DNA from: JBDTVS01 sp040007095
GTDB lineage: Bacteria; Acidobacteriota; Vicinamibacteria; Vicinamibacterales; CAVVIG01
DNA: 64,000 bases
Direction of reading: 5' to 3'
Assembly: GCA_040007095.1 (NCBI GenBank)
Contig: JBDTVS010000185.1
Span: 3,451-67,450, forward strand
Positions 46,789 through 56,082 of this stretch are shown one piece after another. Below the pieces are notes generated by a model, which did not search any database, was not told the origin of the DNA, and saw only the letters and a program-made list of their open reading frames with translations. The translations under genes and the position numbers were made by a program. Every line of letters starts with the position of its first letter. Position 1 is the stretch's first letter.

Positions 46789-46948
46789 TGCGGCCTCTTC
46801 CCGACTGGAGCAGGCGCGCGTACACCAGTCGGTGTTGGTCGTGGGAAGGCATGCGCCCCAGGGTCGCGCTTGCAGCACGCCGTAGCGACAGTCCAATCCG
46901 CTGAATCGCCAGGCCTGGAGGTCTAGCGGCGCGCGCCGCGCGAACAGG
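46789..46948. other. short spacer between the Nudix gene and lon
   Basis: This 160-nt gap separates convergent genes. I see no clear terminator hairpin with a T-run. Confidence 0.4.
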
Positions 46949-49429
46949 TCACGCCGGCGGGGGAGGCACGCCGCGCCCGGACCTGACTTCGCTCTTGACC
47001 TCTTCCTTCTTGCCTTTGACTTCCCCGCGCTTGTCCGTCGACGTCGGCACCAATGCAAGCGCGAGCACCTCGTCGATCGCCGAGACGAGATGGATGGTCA
47101 TCTCTTCGCGAAGCTCGGCGGTGAGATCCTCGTTCACGTTCTTCGCGTTCTGCTTCGGCACAATCACTTCGCGAATTCCAACCCGCCGCGCCGCCAGCAC
47201 CTTCTCCTTCAAGCCGCCGATGGGCAGGACGCGCCCCGACAGCGTGATCTCACCGGTCATCGCGATGTCGCCTCGCACCGGTCTACCAGTGAGCTGGGAT
47301 GCCATCGCCGTCACCATCGTGACGCCGGCCGAAGGCCCGTCCTTGGGAATCGCGCCGGACGGGACGTGGACGTGCATCTCTGCGTTCTTGAAGAAATCCG
47401 GGTCGATCCCGTACTCCTTCGCGTGGGTGCGCAGCCACGAGAGGGCAGCCCTCGCCGATTCCTTCATGACGTCGCCCAATTGCCCGGTCAACGTCAAGGA
47501 GCCCGTGCCGGCCATCCGTGCCGCTTCGACGAACAGCACTTCGCCGCCGGCCGGCGTCCAGGCCAAACCTATGGCGACGCCCGGATCCTTGGTGCGCTCC
47601 TCCATCTCCTCGTCGAGATGCTTCGGGGCGCCGAGCATGTCGGCGACCACGGACCGGGTGATTTCGATCGGCGTTTCGTTGCCCTCGGCGCGCCGCCGCG
47701 CGACCTTACGGCAGAGTGCGCCGATCTCCCGCTCGAGATTTCTGACGCCCGCCTCGCGCGTGTATCCTCGAATCACCTCGCGCAGCGCATCCGGCGTGAA
47801 GCGGATGTAATCGGGCGTGAGTCCGTGGTTCTTGACCTGCTTGTCCACCAGGTGATCGGTGGCGATCTTCAGCTTCTCTTCCTCGGTATAACCCGCGATC
47901 TCGAGCACTTCCATCCGGTCTCGCAGCGCCGGCGGCACCGGGTCCAGCACGTTCGCCGTCGTGATGAAGAGCACTTCGGAGAGATCGAAGGGGACGTCGA
48001 GATAGTGGTCGCGGAACGAGTTGTTCTGCTCCGGGTCGAGCACTTCGAGCAGCGCCGACGAGGGGTCGCCGCGAAAATCCGAGCCCAGCTTGTCGATTTC
48101 GTCCAGAATGAAGACCGGATTCTTTGACTCGGCGCGTCGAAGGCCCTGGATCACTTGGCCCGGGAGCGCTCCGATGTAGGTCCGACGATGGCCGCGAATT
48201 TCCGCTTCGTCGCGCATTCCACCGAGCGAGACGCGCACGAACTTGCGGCCGAGTGACTGGGCCACCGACCGCGCCAACGACGTCTTGCCCACCCCTGGAG
48301 GGCCGACGAAGCACAGGATCGGACCCTTGACATCGCGCTTCAGCTTTCGCACGGCCAAGTACTCGAGAATCCGGTCCTTGGCTTTGTCGAGACCAGAGTG
48401 GTCGGCGTCGAGCACGCTCTTCGTGTGCGGGAGGTCGATGACTTCTTCCGTCCGCTTGTTCCACGGCAGGGCCACCAGCCAGTCGAGGTAGGTACGCGAT
48501 ACCGTGTACTCGGCAGCCGCGGGCGGCATCTTCGAGAGGCGGTCTAGCTCGCGGAGGGCTTCTTTTTTGACCCCCTCGGGCATACTCGCCGCTTCGATTT
48601 TCTCGGCGAGCTCCTCGATTTCCTTGGTCTGGTCGTCGCCTTCGCCGAGCTCCTTCTGAATCGCCTTCATCTGCTCGCGCAGGAAGTAGTCGCGCTGGTT
48701 TTTTCCGACTTCCGACTGCACCTGGGACTGGATCTTCGATCCCAACTCGAGGACTTCCAGTTCCTTGATGAGAATCCGATTCAGCTTGTCCAGTCGGGCA
48801 CGGATGTCGAGCGTTTCGAGCACTTCCTGCTTCACGGCCGTACCGATGGTCGAGAGCGACGATGCGATGAAGTCGGCGAGACGTCCCGGTTCGGTGATAT
48901 TCGTCGCCAGCGTCTGGAGGTCGTCCGACAGCAGGGGCGACAGTGATACGACTTGCTGGAAATTCGTCTTGATATTTCTCGCCAGCGCGTCGATTTCGAG
49001 GCGGTCGACGTCGTTGGTATCCTCTGCGGCCTCATGAACGCGGGCGCGCAAATACGGCTGGGTGGCGACGATCTCCTCGAGGGTCAGACGGGAAAGGCCC
49101 TGGACGATCAAGCGCAGACTCCCGTCCGGCAGCTTGAACATCTTGTGGATATGCGTGGCGGTGCCCACCGGGTAGAGATCGTCGCGGCCCGGTTCCTCGA
49201 CGGAGGCGTCCCGCTGCGTGAAAACCGCGATCAGCTTCCCATTGGCGATGGCATCGTCGATGAGGCGGACTGAGCTTTCACGGGCGACGGCCAGCGGCAT
49301 GAACGAATTGGGGAAGAGGACCGTATCCCGGAGCGGGAGCACGGGCAGTTCGGGTGGCACCGCCAGCGGTCGATCTCCGCTCGGAGCGTCTTCCGGTTTG
49401 ACGTTCTCGGTGTCATCGCGATCGCTCAT
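46949..49429 (-). CDS. lon: Lon ATP-dependent protease
   Basis: The 826-residue protein has the N-terminal substrate-binding LAN domain (LPVLPLRDTVLFPNSFMPLAV), AAA+ Walker A GPPGVGKTSLA and Walker B PVFILDEIDKL, and the protease domain with Ser in PKDGPSAGVTM and Lys nearby (GGLKEKVLAA). It degrades misfolded and regulatory proteins. A Lys/Glu-rich tail (KRGEVKGKKEEVKSE) extends beyond the protease domain. ATG 49429 has GAGGT about 7 nt upstream. Typical length. Confidence 0.96.
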   Translation of the reverse strand: MSDRDDTENVKPEDAPSGDRPLAVPPELPVLPLRDTVLFPNSFMPLAVARESSVRLIDDAIANGKLIAVFTQRDASVEEPGRDDLYPVGTATHIHKMFKLPDGSLRLIVQGLSRLTLEEIVATQPYLRARVHEAAEDTNDVDRLEIDALARNIKTNFQQVVSLSPLLSDDLQTLATNITEPGRLADFIASSLSTIGTAVKQEVLETLDIRARLDKLNRILIKELEVLELGSKIQSQVQSEVGKNQRDYFLREQMKAIQKELGEGDDQTKEIEELAEKIEAASMPEGVKKEALRELDRLSKMPPAAAEYTVSRTYLDWLVALPWNKRTEEVIDLPHTKSVLDADHSGLDKAKDRILEYLAVRKLKRDVKGPILCFVGPPGVGKTSLARSVAQSLGRKFVRVSLGGMRDEAEIRGHRRTYIGALPGQVIQGLRRAESKNPVFILDEIDKLGSDFRGDPSSALLEVLDPEQNNSFRDHYLDVPFDLSEVLFITTANVLDPVPPALRDRMEVLEIAGYTEEEKLKIATDHLVDKQVKNHGLTPDYIRFTPDALREVIRGYTREAGVRNLEREIGALCRKVARRRAEGNETPIEITRSVVADMLGAPKHLDEEMEERTKDPGVAIGLAWTPAGGEVLFVEAARMAGTGSLTLTGQLGDVMKESARAALSWLRTHAKEYGIDPDFFKNAEMHVHVPSGAIPKDGPSAGVTMVTAMASQLTGRPVRGDIAMTGEITLSGRVLPIGGLKEKVLAARRVGIREVIVPKQNAKNVNEDLTAELREEMTIHLVSAIDEVLALALVPTSTDKRGEVKGKKEEVKSEVRSGRGVPPPPA

Positions 49430-49526
49430 GGCGACCTCGTTTCTCTGTTGAAAGGGTGGCTCGCCGGTAGGGGAGAGGGAAAGGGCCCCGCCACCGGCGG
49501 AGCCCTTGAATCGGACGCTGTATTTC

Positions 49527-49979
49527 TTACATGTCGAGGAACAGCGACGACGTGCCGCGGCGCTGTGACAACTGACGCTGCCGTTGCTCGGCCACTTCCC
49601 TCGCGGCCTCGCAATCCTTGCAGCGAACAGCGAAAGGCAGCGCTCTCAGTCGCTTTTCGGCGATCTCTTCACCGCAGTCGAAGCAGTAACCGTAGTTACC
49701 GTGCTCGAGCCGCACCAGCGCGTCGTTGACCTTCGTCAGGGTCTCAGACTTCATCTGGATGAGGGCGAACTCGATCTCCTCTTGGATGTCTGCTTCGGTG
49801 CTCTCGACCGCGTCGAAGACGTCCGTCATCCTGCCGTGGAGCCCCTCTGCCCGAACGTCGCGCATCTTCTCCTGCACTTCGGTCTGCAATTGGCTGCGAC
49901 GTTCCTCCAACATCTTGTTCAGCTCGGTATAGCGGGACCGGGCCATTCGATCAACTTCAGCCGCTTGGATATCTTTCAT
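49527..49979 (-). CDS. DksA/TraR-family zinc-finger protein
   Basis: The 150-residue protein has a coiled N-terminal half (MLEERRSQLQTEVQEKM) and a C-terminal zinc finger CFDC...CKDC as in TraR/DksA proteins. The tip of the coiled coil is not the usual DxxDxA of DksA (DVFDAVE), so RNA polymerase effects may be weaker or different. AGGAAAGG lies 4-7 nt before ATG 49979. Confidence 0.9.
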   Translation of the reverse strand: MKDIQAAEVDRMARSRYTELNKMLEERRSQLQTEVQEKMRDVRAEGLHGRMTDVFDAVESTEADIQEEIEFALIQMKSETLTKVNDALVRLEHGNYGYCFDCGEEIAEKRLRALPFAVRCKDCEAAREVAEQRQRQLSQRRGTSSLFLDM

Positions 49980-50524
49980 GACCTTTCCTCCCGTGCCCCG
50001 TGGGGCGTGGCTTATGAATTCGCTGCTGGCTATGCAAATGAATTGCCAAGACTAACATGAACCTGAGCGCCCGACCAAGGCCAATGATTCGACTGGGTCG
50101 AGGATGAAACTGCGCGACGATTCTACACCGATGGCGACACCACAAAAACTACTGCAACACAAAATCGATTCGTAAGAACCTGTTAGATAATGACTTACTG
50201 TGCAAGCTTCAAACATATTGACCGCTCGTTCAAATTCGTATCGAGTTAGACGCCGCATCTCGTAAAACGGTTCTCGTGGATATTTCTGACACTTGTCCGT
50301 TTTTTGAGACGTGCTCACTGTGGAGATCGACCGACTCAACTTGACGTCTGGACACCACACATGTCGACGGTCTGCCATCTGCCTACAGACAAGCCTGTCG
50401 CTCAGGACTACGGTTCCGGGCTTGGGAAGGATGTGCCGCGAGGCTCGCCAGCTCGACACGCTCACTGTGATCCACGGTTGGACTCCGCACGGCCAGCCGG
50501 GCGCGCCTATTACAATAGGGCGGC
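49980..50524. other. 545-nt intergenic region with promoters
   Basis: The region is AT-richer than its surroundings between 50090 and 50270. It contains a possible minus-strand promoter for the DksA-like gene (TTGAAG at 50212-50207 and TATCTA at 50189-50184, 17-nt spacer, weak) and TACAAT (50511-50516) before the next plus-strand gene. No supported gene lies here; longer frames are compositionally implausible. Confidence 0.45.
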
Positions 50525-51214
50525 GTGAACTGTCCGTTGTGCCAGGCAAGGAAGTCGCGGAGAGCGTGTCCGGCGCTCAGCCAACAGATTTGCACCGTCT
50601 GCTGCGGCACCAAGCGGCTGGTGGAGATTTCGTGTCCGAACGATTGCCCGTATCTTGCTTCAGCCCGTGATCATCCCCCCGCCCGAATCGTCCGGCAGCA
50701 GGAAGGCGATCTCGCGTCGATTGTCCCCTTCATGCGCGATCTCAACGACCGCCAGTCGCAGCTCTTTTTTCTGTTGCTGGCGTTCCTCGCTCGTTATTCG
50801 GCCAAGAAGGCGCGATACGCTGAATTTTCGGCCGATACCTACCTGACAGCGGAACTGGAGTCGTTGGTCGACGACGATGTGGCCGAAGCATTTGCCGCCC
50901 TGGCGGCCACCTACGAGACCGCGTCGCGGGGAGTGCTGTATGAGCATCGGCCGCAGGCGCCGCCAGCCGAACGCCTGCTGAGCGCCCTCAAGCCCCTGCT
51001 GGCGGAGGCGGGCAAGGCGGGGGGATCCGCCTTTGAACGGGATGCGGCGGTCGTGATGCGCAAAGTGGAGGAGGCATCGCGTCAAGCACTACCAGGTACG
51101 CCCGGCCACCATCGCGGCTTTCTCGACCTCGTCGGCCGGGTGATCCGCGCGCAGACCGACGGCGACCGCGCGACCGAAGAACCCGAAGCGGCTCCCCGTT
51201 TGATCGTGCCCTGA
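50525..51214 (+). CDS. uncharacterised zinc-finger-containing protein
   Basis: The 229-residue protein starts at GTG 50525 (NCPLCQARKS) and has an N-terminal Cys cluster (CPLC, then CPAL, CTVCCGTKR, CPNDCPYL) that would hold two zinc ions, followed by alpha-helical and Ala/Glu-rich regions with HRPQAPPAERLLSAL. I recall such proteins as an uncharacterised acidobacterial family, but no function is known. TACAAT lies 8 nt before the start with no Shine-Dalgarno, consistent with a leaderless mRNA. Confidence 0.75.
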   Translation: MNCPLCQARKSRRACPALSQQICTVCCGTKRLVEISCPNDCPYLASARDHPPARIVRQQEGDLASIVPFMRDLNDRQSQLFFLLLAFLARYSAKKARYAEFSADTYLTAELESLVDDDVAEAFAALAATYETASRGVLYEHRPQAPPAERLLSALKPLLAEAGKAGGSAFERDAAVVMRKVEEASRQALPGTPGHHRGFLDLVGRVIRAQTDGDRATEEPEAAPRLIVP

Positions 51215-51315
51215 CAACCGGAAGGGCCGACGATTGAACCCTGGTCCCCCATGAATACTCCGGCCTGACTGCTGAACGGTGGGCTTCAGGTAAGGGAATC
51301 TGGTAATCTCTTCGG

Positions 51316-51507
51316 ATGGCCAAGCAGTGTGAAATTTGCGGAAAGACACCCGTAGTGGGTCGACAGATCAGCCACGCGCATAACGTCAGCGCCCGACGGT
51401 TCGAGCCGAACCTGCAATCGGTTCGAGCGATGATCAACGGCGGAGTGAAACGCATGCGGGTGTGCACCCGTTGCATCCGATCGAACAAGGTCGTCAAGGC
51501 GGCTTAG
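51316..51507 (+). CDS. rpmB: 50S ribosomal protein L28, zinc-binding form
   Basis: The 63-residue ribosomal protein matches L28: KCEICGKTP-type start (here QCEICGKTPVVG), ISHAHNVSARRFEPNL, and RVCTRCIRSNKV. The two CxxC pairs make it the zinc-containing form. TAATCT (51304-51309) lies 6 nt before ATG 51316, and no Shine-Dalgarno is visible, suggesting a leaderless transcript for a ribosomal protein. Confidence 0.96.
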   Translation: MAKQCEICGKTPVVGRQISHAHNVSARRFEPNLQSVRAMINGGVKRMRVCTRCIRSNKVVKAA

Positions 51508-51569
51508 CGTCAGCGGCCCTGCCAACCGATAGGGGAGCGGGCAAGACCCGGACGCCGCCGTTCAACGCC

Positions 51570-51944
51570 ATGAAAACAGCTGTCTCCAGTCCGGGCGCGC
51601 CCAGGGCGGTCGGCCCGTACTCTCAGGCCATTCGGGCCGGCGAATTATTGTTCGTGGCCGGTCAGATTCCGCTCGATCCGAACGGCCAGATGGTCGTCGG
51701 GGCCGTCGACGTTCAGGCCCAGCGTGTTCTCGACAATATCGGCGCGATTCTCCAGGCCGCCGGCCTCTCCTTCTCCGACGTCGTGCGCACAACGGTCTAC
51801 CTCGCGGACCTGAACGACATGCCTGCGATGAACCACGTCTACGGCACCTACTTCTCGGAGCCGTACCCAGCCCGCGCGACCGTACAAGTCGCGCGTCTGC
51901 CTAGAGATGTGCGGATTGAAATCGAGGCAATCGCCGCTTACTGA
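51570..51944 (+). CDS. ridA: RidA-family enamine/imine deaminase
   Basis: The 124-residue protein matches the YjgF/YER057c/UK114 family: AVGPYSQAIRAGELLFVAGQ, the conserved Arg in YPARATVQVARL and the C-terminal VRIEIEAIA. It hydrolyses reactive 2-aminoacrylate formed by PLP enzymes. It starts at ATG 51570, shortly after rpmB. The convergent rel gene is 5 nt away. Confidence 0.95.
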   Translation: MKTAVSSPGAPRAVGPYSQAIRAGELLFVAGQIPLDPNGQMVVGAVDVQAQRVLDNIGAILQAAGLSFSDVVRTTVYLADLNDMPAMNHVYGTYFSEPYPARATVQVARLPRDVRIEIEAIAAY

Positions 51945-51949
51945 CGTCG

Positions 51950-54106
51950 CTATCGGGCGGCGCGCTCCACGTCCAGTACGCCGTCAACCGCGCGCAGCGA
52001 CTTGATGACCTTCTCGAGGTGTTTGAGGTCGCTGATCTCGACCGTCATGTCGATCCGCGCCCGACGGTCTTCATCGGTGTGCGCTTCCATGTTCTTGATG
52101 TTGGTGTTGATGTCCGCCACCCTGGCGCTGACCGCCGCCAGCAGTCCCTTCCGATCTTCGACCTCCATCGTCAGCTTCACGGTGTAGCGGGATCCCTCGG
52201 TTCCTTTGTCCCATTCGACATCGATGCGGCGCTCGGGATCGTAGAGCAGATTGACCACGTTGGGACACGCGGTGGCGTGGACCGATACCCCCCTGCCCCG
52301 CGTGATGTAGCCCACGATTTTCTCGCCGCGGATCGGGTTGCAGCAGCGCGCCCGGATCACCAGCAAGTCGTCGAAACCCCGCACCTTGATCTTCTCCTCG
52401 CCGGTGCCGAGCACACGCTTGACCGCCGCCGCGACCAACCCCTGGGCGGCCTTCTCGCGCAGGTGTTCATCCGGGGATAGTCGCGCGAGCACCTGCTTGG
52501 AAGAGACCTTGCCGTAGCCGATCGCCGCGAACAGTTCTTCGACCTTCTGCACGTCGAATTCGCGAAGCACCTTCCCGATGTTCTCGCCTTCGAGCAAGGT
52601 GCGGGGGTTGAGGTCGTACTTCCTGGCGTCTTTTTCGAACACCTTCCGCCCGAGATCAATCGCGCGGACGCGCTCCTCCCGCCGAATCAGGTATTTGATC
52701 TCGTAGCGCGCGTGCGAGGTGACGACCGAGTTCAGCCAGTCTCGGCTCGGCTTGTGGCCGGCCTGGGTGATGATCTCGACAATGTCGCCGTTCTTGAGGT
52801 GCGTTCGAAGCGGGACCATCTTGCCGTTGATGCGCGCGCCCACGCATCGATGACCGACATCCGTGTGAATCGAGTAGGCGAAGTCGATCGGCGTGGCGCC
52901 GCGAGGAAACGCCTTCACCTGCCCTTTGGGCGTGAACGTGTAGACCTCTTCGGCGTACAGCTCCACCTTCAGGTTCTGGATGAACTCCTGCGGGTCGCGA
53001 ACTTCCTGCTGCGACTCGATCAGTTGGCGCATCCAGCCGAAGTAGCGGTCGTCGCGCTGCTCGCCGACGCGCCCTTCCTTGTACTTCCAGTGCGCGGCGA
53101 CCCCTTCCTCCGCCATCCGGTGCATCTCCATCGTCCGGATCTGCACTTCAAACGGGGCGCCCGATTCGCTGATCACTGACGTATGGAGCGATTGGTAGCC
53201 GTTCGGGCGCGGCATCGCGATGAAATCCTTGATGCGGCCCGGGACCGGCGACCAGGTTTGGTGGATGATGCCCAGCACGCCGTAGCAATCCTGGATGCTC
53301 TCGGTGATGATCCTGAGCGCGATGAAGTCGTACACTTGGTCCAGTTCGATCTTCTGCCGCTTCACCTTCTGGTGGATGCTGTAGAGGCGCTTGATGCGGC
53401 CTTCGATCGCCAGAGTGGGAACCTGCGCCTCCGCGAGCTTCGCCGAAATCGTGACCTTCAACCGCTCGATCTGCCCTTCGCTGGCCCGCCGTTTCGCATC
53501 CACCTTGACGCGCAGCGATTCGTAGTTTTCGGGCTCGATGTAGCGGAACGACAGCTCCTCGAGCTCGTTCTTCACCTTGCTCATACCGAGGCGGTTGGCG
53601 ATTGGCGCGTAGATGTCGCGCGTCTCCTGGGCGACCTTGATACGGCGCTCCTCCGGCAAGTGATTGAGGGTCCGCATGTTGTGGAGGCGGTCCGCCAGCT
53701 TGACGACGATCACCCGGATGTCGTCGACCATGGCGAGGAGCATTTTGCGGAAGTTCTCGGCCTGTCGCTCTTCGCTCGAGGAGAAGGGAATGGCGCTGAT
53801 TTTTGTCACGCCTTCGACGACATGGGCCACGGCCGGGCCGAACAGTTCTTCGATGCGGTTGATGGTGGTCAGCGTGTCCTCGACGACATCGTGGAGCAGG
53901 CCGGCGGCAATCGCCACCGCGTCGAGCCTCATATCGGCGAGGATGTTGGCCACGGCGAGGGGGTGAATCAAGTACGGCTCGCCGGAGTGGCGCACCTGTC
54001 CACGGTGCTCGAACGCCGAGAACACGTAGGCCCGCCTCAGCAGTTCGACATCGGCCTCCGGCGCATACCCTCGGACTTTTTCGAGGAGATCCTCGAAGCG
54101 AATCAT
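51950..54106 (-). CDS. rel: bifunctional (p)ppGpp synthetase/hydrolase
   Basis: The 718-residue enzyme has an HD hydrolase domain (HSGEPYLIHPLAV, LLHDVVEDT), a synthetase domain (RPNGYQSLHTSV), TGS (VFTPKGQV-like) and ACT regulatory domains. The RxKD motif in GRIKDF is that of bifunctional Rel/SpoT enzymes, whereas synthetase-only RelA has ExDD. It balances ppGpp in the stringent response. ATG 54106 lies in a spacer shared with the divergent TPR lipoprotein gene. Confidence 0.95.
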   Translation of the reverse strand: MIRFEDLLEKVRGYAPEADVELLRRAYVFSAFEHRGQVRHSGEPYLIHPLAVANILADMRLDAVAIAAGLLHDVVEDTLTTINRIEELFGPAVAHVVEGVTKISAIPFSSSEERQAENFRKMLLAMVDDIRVIVVKLADRLHNMRTLNHLPEERRIKVAQETRDIYAPIANRLGMSKVKNELEELSFRYIEPENYESLRVKVDAKRRASEGQIERLKVTISAKLAEAQVPTLAIEGRIKRLYSIHQKVKRQKIELDQVYDFIALRIITESIQDCYGVLGIIHQTWSPVPGRIKDFIAMPRPNGYQSLHTSVISESGAPFEVQIRTMEMHRMAEEGVAAHWKYKEGRVGEQRDDRYFGWMRQLIESQQEVRDPQEFIQNLKVELYAEEVYTFTPKGQVKAFPRGATPIDFAYSIHTDVGHRCVGARINGKMVPLRTHLKNGDIVEIITQAGHKPSRDWLNSVVTSHARYEIKYLIRREERVRAIDLGRKVFEKDARKYDLNPRTLLEGENIGKVLREFDVQKVEELFAAIGYGKVSSKQVLARLSPDEHLREKAAQGLVAAAVKRVLGTGEEKIKVRGFDDLLVIRARCCNPIRGEKIVGYITRGRGVSVHATACPNVVNLLYDPERRIDVEWDKGTEGSRYTVKLTMEVEDRKGLLAAVSARVADINTNIKNMEAHTDEDRRARIDMTVEISDLKHLEKVIKSLRAVDGVLDVERAAR

Positions 54107-54208
54107 CGGACCAGGTGTCTAACAGATTGTCGGACGGGGAAGTGGGTCATGGCTGCCCTCATGATAGGGAGTGCGTGGCCTGCGGGCAAGGGCGGCGAAT
54201 ACCAATCC

Positions 54209-54238
54209 TTGACTTGCCTTTTTTGGGTTCACTATACT
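54209..54238 (+). promoter_or_regulatory. sigma70-type promoter for the TPR lipoprotein gene
   Basis: TTGACT (54209-54214) and TATACT (54233-54238) are separated by 18 nt, giving a start near 54245 and a 5' leader of about 90 nt. It is the best-matching promoter seen in the window. Confidence 0.65.
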
Positions 54239-54337
54239 TGCCGGGTTTCGGCCACGGCAATTCTCCCGCCCGAACGAGCAACCCTGACGGTGGGTTCCGG
54301 TACGAGCTCACGGCGTCATTTCGCGAAGGAACGACAC

Positions 54338-55324
54338 ATGCCGAATCACGGGCACTCACGGGACGTCCTGCGGCTGTCGCCGCGCGCGTCGCTCACAGTC
54401 GTGGCGATGGCGGTTCTAGTCACGGTTGGCTGCAGCAAGATGGGCCAATTGACAGCCATGAAGAACTTCAAGGAGGCGAACGCCTCCTACGGCCAGCAGG
54501 ACTACAAGAAAGCGGCCGAGCTCTACGAGGCCACGGTCAAGGCGGACCCTAACCTGAACTACGCGTATTTCTATCTCGGCAATAGCTACGACAATCTCTA
54601 TAAACCAAGCAAGAAGGGCGAGCAGGCCAACGACGCGCTTCTCGAAAGCGCCGTCAAGAATTATCAGACGGCGGCAGAGAAGCTCGCGACCGGAGCCACG
54701 AAAGCCGAGAAGGATCTGGCCCGGCTTTCCCTGAAGTATCTGGTCGCGTCCTACGGGGCCGACAAGCTGAACGACCCGGCGCGTGCCGAACCTGTCGTCC
54801 AGCGTATGATTCAGCTCGACCCGGGCGAGCCGGAGAACTACTTCGCCCTGGCCAAGATCTACGAGGACGCCGGGGCGTACGAAAACGCCGAAGATATCCT
54901 GGTGAAAGCGAAACAGGCCAAGCCGAGCGATCCGGCCGTCTACAAGACGCTGGCCGGCTACTACAACCGCCAGGGTCAATTCGAAAAGACCATCAAGGAG
55001 CTCGAGGATGCGGCCGCCTCGGACCCCAAGAGCCCGGAAGCGCGGTATACCATCGCCGTGTTCTATTGGGACGCCGCGTTCCGTGACGCGCGCCTCTCCG
55101 AGACCCAGAAGAAGGACTACGTGCAGAAGGGCCTCGGTGAAGTCGAGAAGGCCCTCCAGATGAAGCCCGACTACATCGATGCCATCGTCTACAAGGGGCT
55201 GCTCCTCCGCCTCCAGGCGAACCTGGAGAAGGACGTCGCGAAACAGCAGGCACTGATCAAGGAAGCGACCGGGCTCAGCGAAAAGGCGAATGCCCTTCGG
55301 AAGCAAAAAGCTTCAGGAGCCTAG
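54338..55324 (+). CDS. TPR-repeat lipoprotein
   Basis: The 328-residue protein has a signal peptide ending in a lipobox-like VTVGC (Cys about residue 32), then TPR-like helices: KKAAELYEATVKADP, NYAYFYLGNSYDN, LDPGEPENYFALAKIYEDA, PAVYKTLAGYYNRQG and DYIDAIVYKGLLLR. It would be an outer- or inner-membrane-anchored assembly factor in the periplasm, using Lgt and LspA encoded nearby. ATG 54338 has AAGGA 6-7 nt upstream. A terminator follows at 55384. Confidence 0.88.
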   Translation: MPNHGHSRDVLRLSPRASLTVVAMAVLVTVGCSKMGQLTAMKNFKEANASYGQQDYKKAAELYEATVKADPNLNYAYFYLGNSYDNLYKPSKKGEQANDALLESAVKNYQTAAEKLATGATKAEKDLARLSLKYLVASYGADKLNDPARAEPVVQRMIQLDPGEPENYFALAKIYEDAGAYENAEDILVKAKQAKPSDPAVYKTLAGYYNRQGQFEKTIKELEDAAASDPKSPEARYTIAVFYWDAAFRDARLSETQKKDYVQKGLGEVEKALQMKPDYIDAIVYKGLLLRLQANLEKDVAKQQALIKEATGLSEKANALRKQKASGA

Positions 55325-55383
55325 CAGCGAGACGGACCTGGTTGCGCAGCCGAGCGCCTTGTCGGCAAGTCGGATGTCAAAGA

Positions 55384-55411
55384 GGGCCGCCGTATATTCG
55401 GCGGCCCTTTT
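55384..55411 (+). terminator. Rho-independent terminator after the TPR gene
   Basis: GGGCCGCCG (55384-55392) and CGGCGGCCC (55399-55407) form a perfect 9-bp stem with a TATATT loop, followed by TTTTG. It ends the lipoprotein transcript just before the pantothenate cluster. Confidence 0.9.
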
Positions 55412-55425
55412 GTCATTGGGGCCAC

Positions 55426-56082
55426 ATGTTCGAGAGCGTCCGCGTTGTCGGTAAGGGTCGAGTCGGCTCGGCGGTTGCCGCCAGACTCGAGCAGCGAGGC
55501 CTCACGCTGAGGTTGGACGGCGCGGATCTCGTCTTGTTGTGCGTGCCAGATACGGCAATCTCAGCAGTCGCCGCGGGCATCCCGCTTGGGCCGTGGATCG
55601 CGCACGTGAGCGGTGCGACACCCCTCGAATCGCTCGATCCGCACGCCCGCCGATTCGGCGTCCACCCGCTGCAGACGTTTACGCGCGATCGCGGAGCCGA
55701 ACAGCTCGACGGGGCCTGGGCGGCGGTGACGGCCGCGAGCGATGAAGCGCGTGTGCGGGGCCGTTGGCTGGCGGAGATCCTGGGTCTGTTTCCCTTTGAG
55801 CTGCGCGATGACGCGCGGGGCCTGTATCACGCTGGCGCGGTGATCGCGTCGAACTATCTCGTCACGCTGCATCACGCCGCGTCGCGATTGTTGCAAATGG
55901 CTGGAGCTCCGCCGGAGGCGCTGGTTCCGTTGATGCGTCGAACCATTGACAACGGATTTCAGCTGACTGGACCCATCGCCCGCGGCGACCATTCGACCGT
56001 CGACGCGCATCTGACGGAACTTCGCGCCCACGCGCCCGACCTGGAAGCGGTGTATCGGGCGCTCGCCGCCATCACAGGCTGA
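55426..56082 (+). CDS. Rossmann-fold DUF2520-like protein, candidate ketopantoate reductase
   Basis: The 218-residue protein has an N-terminal NAD(P)-binding glycine-rich motif (VVGKGRVGSAVAARL), a second conserved segment HVSGATPLESL with GVHPLQTF, and a helical C-terminal domain (DNGFQLTGPIARGDHSTVDAHL), the layout of DUF2520/COG5495 proteins. Canonical PanE is not in the window, yet panC and panB follow without a gap (ATG of panC shares the final A of the stop). This context suggests it is the NADPH-dependent step from ketopantoate to pantoate, but direct proof is lacking. Confidence 0.75.
   Translation: MFESVRVVGKGRVGSAVAARLEQRGLTLRLDGADLVLLCVPDTAISAVAAGIPLGPWIAHVSGATPLESLDPHARRFGVHPLQTFTRDRGAEQLDGAWAAVTAASDEARVRGRWLAEILGLFPFELRDDARGLYHAGAVIASNYLVTLHHAASRLLQMAGAPPEALVPLMRRTIDNGFQLTGPIARGDHSTVDAHLTELRAHAPDLEAVYRALAAITG

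Noticed and set aside
50052..50549. 165-residue minus-strand frame crossing the intergenic region
   Set aside because: Overlaps the promoter region and the next gene's start, with implausible composition.
53183..54106. Long plus-strand frame opposite rel that continues into the TPR lipoprotein gene
   Set aside because: The first part mirrors rel codons; the lipoprotein has its own promoter, Shine-Dalgarno and signal peptide at 54338.
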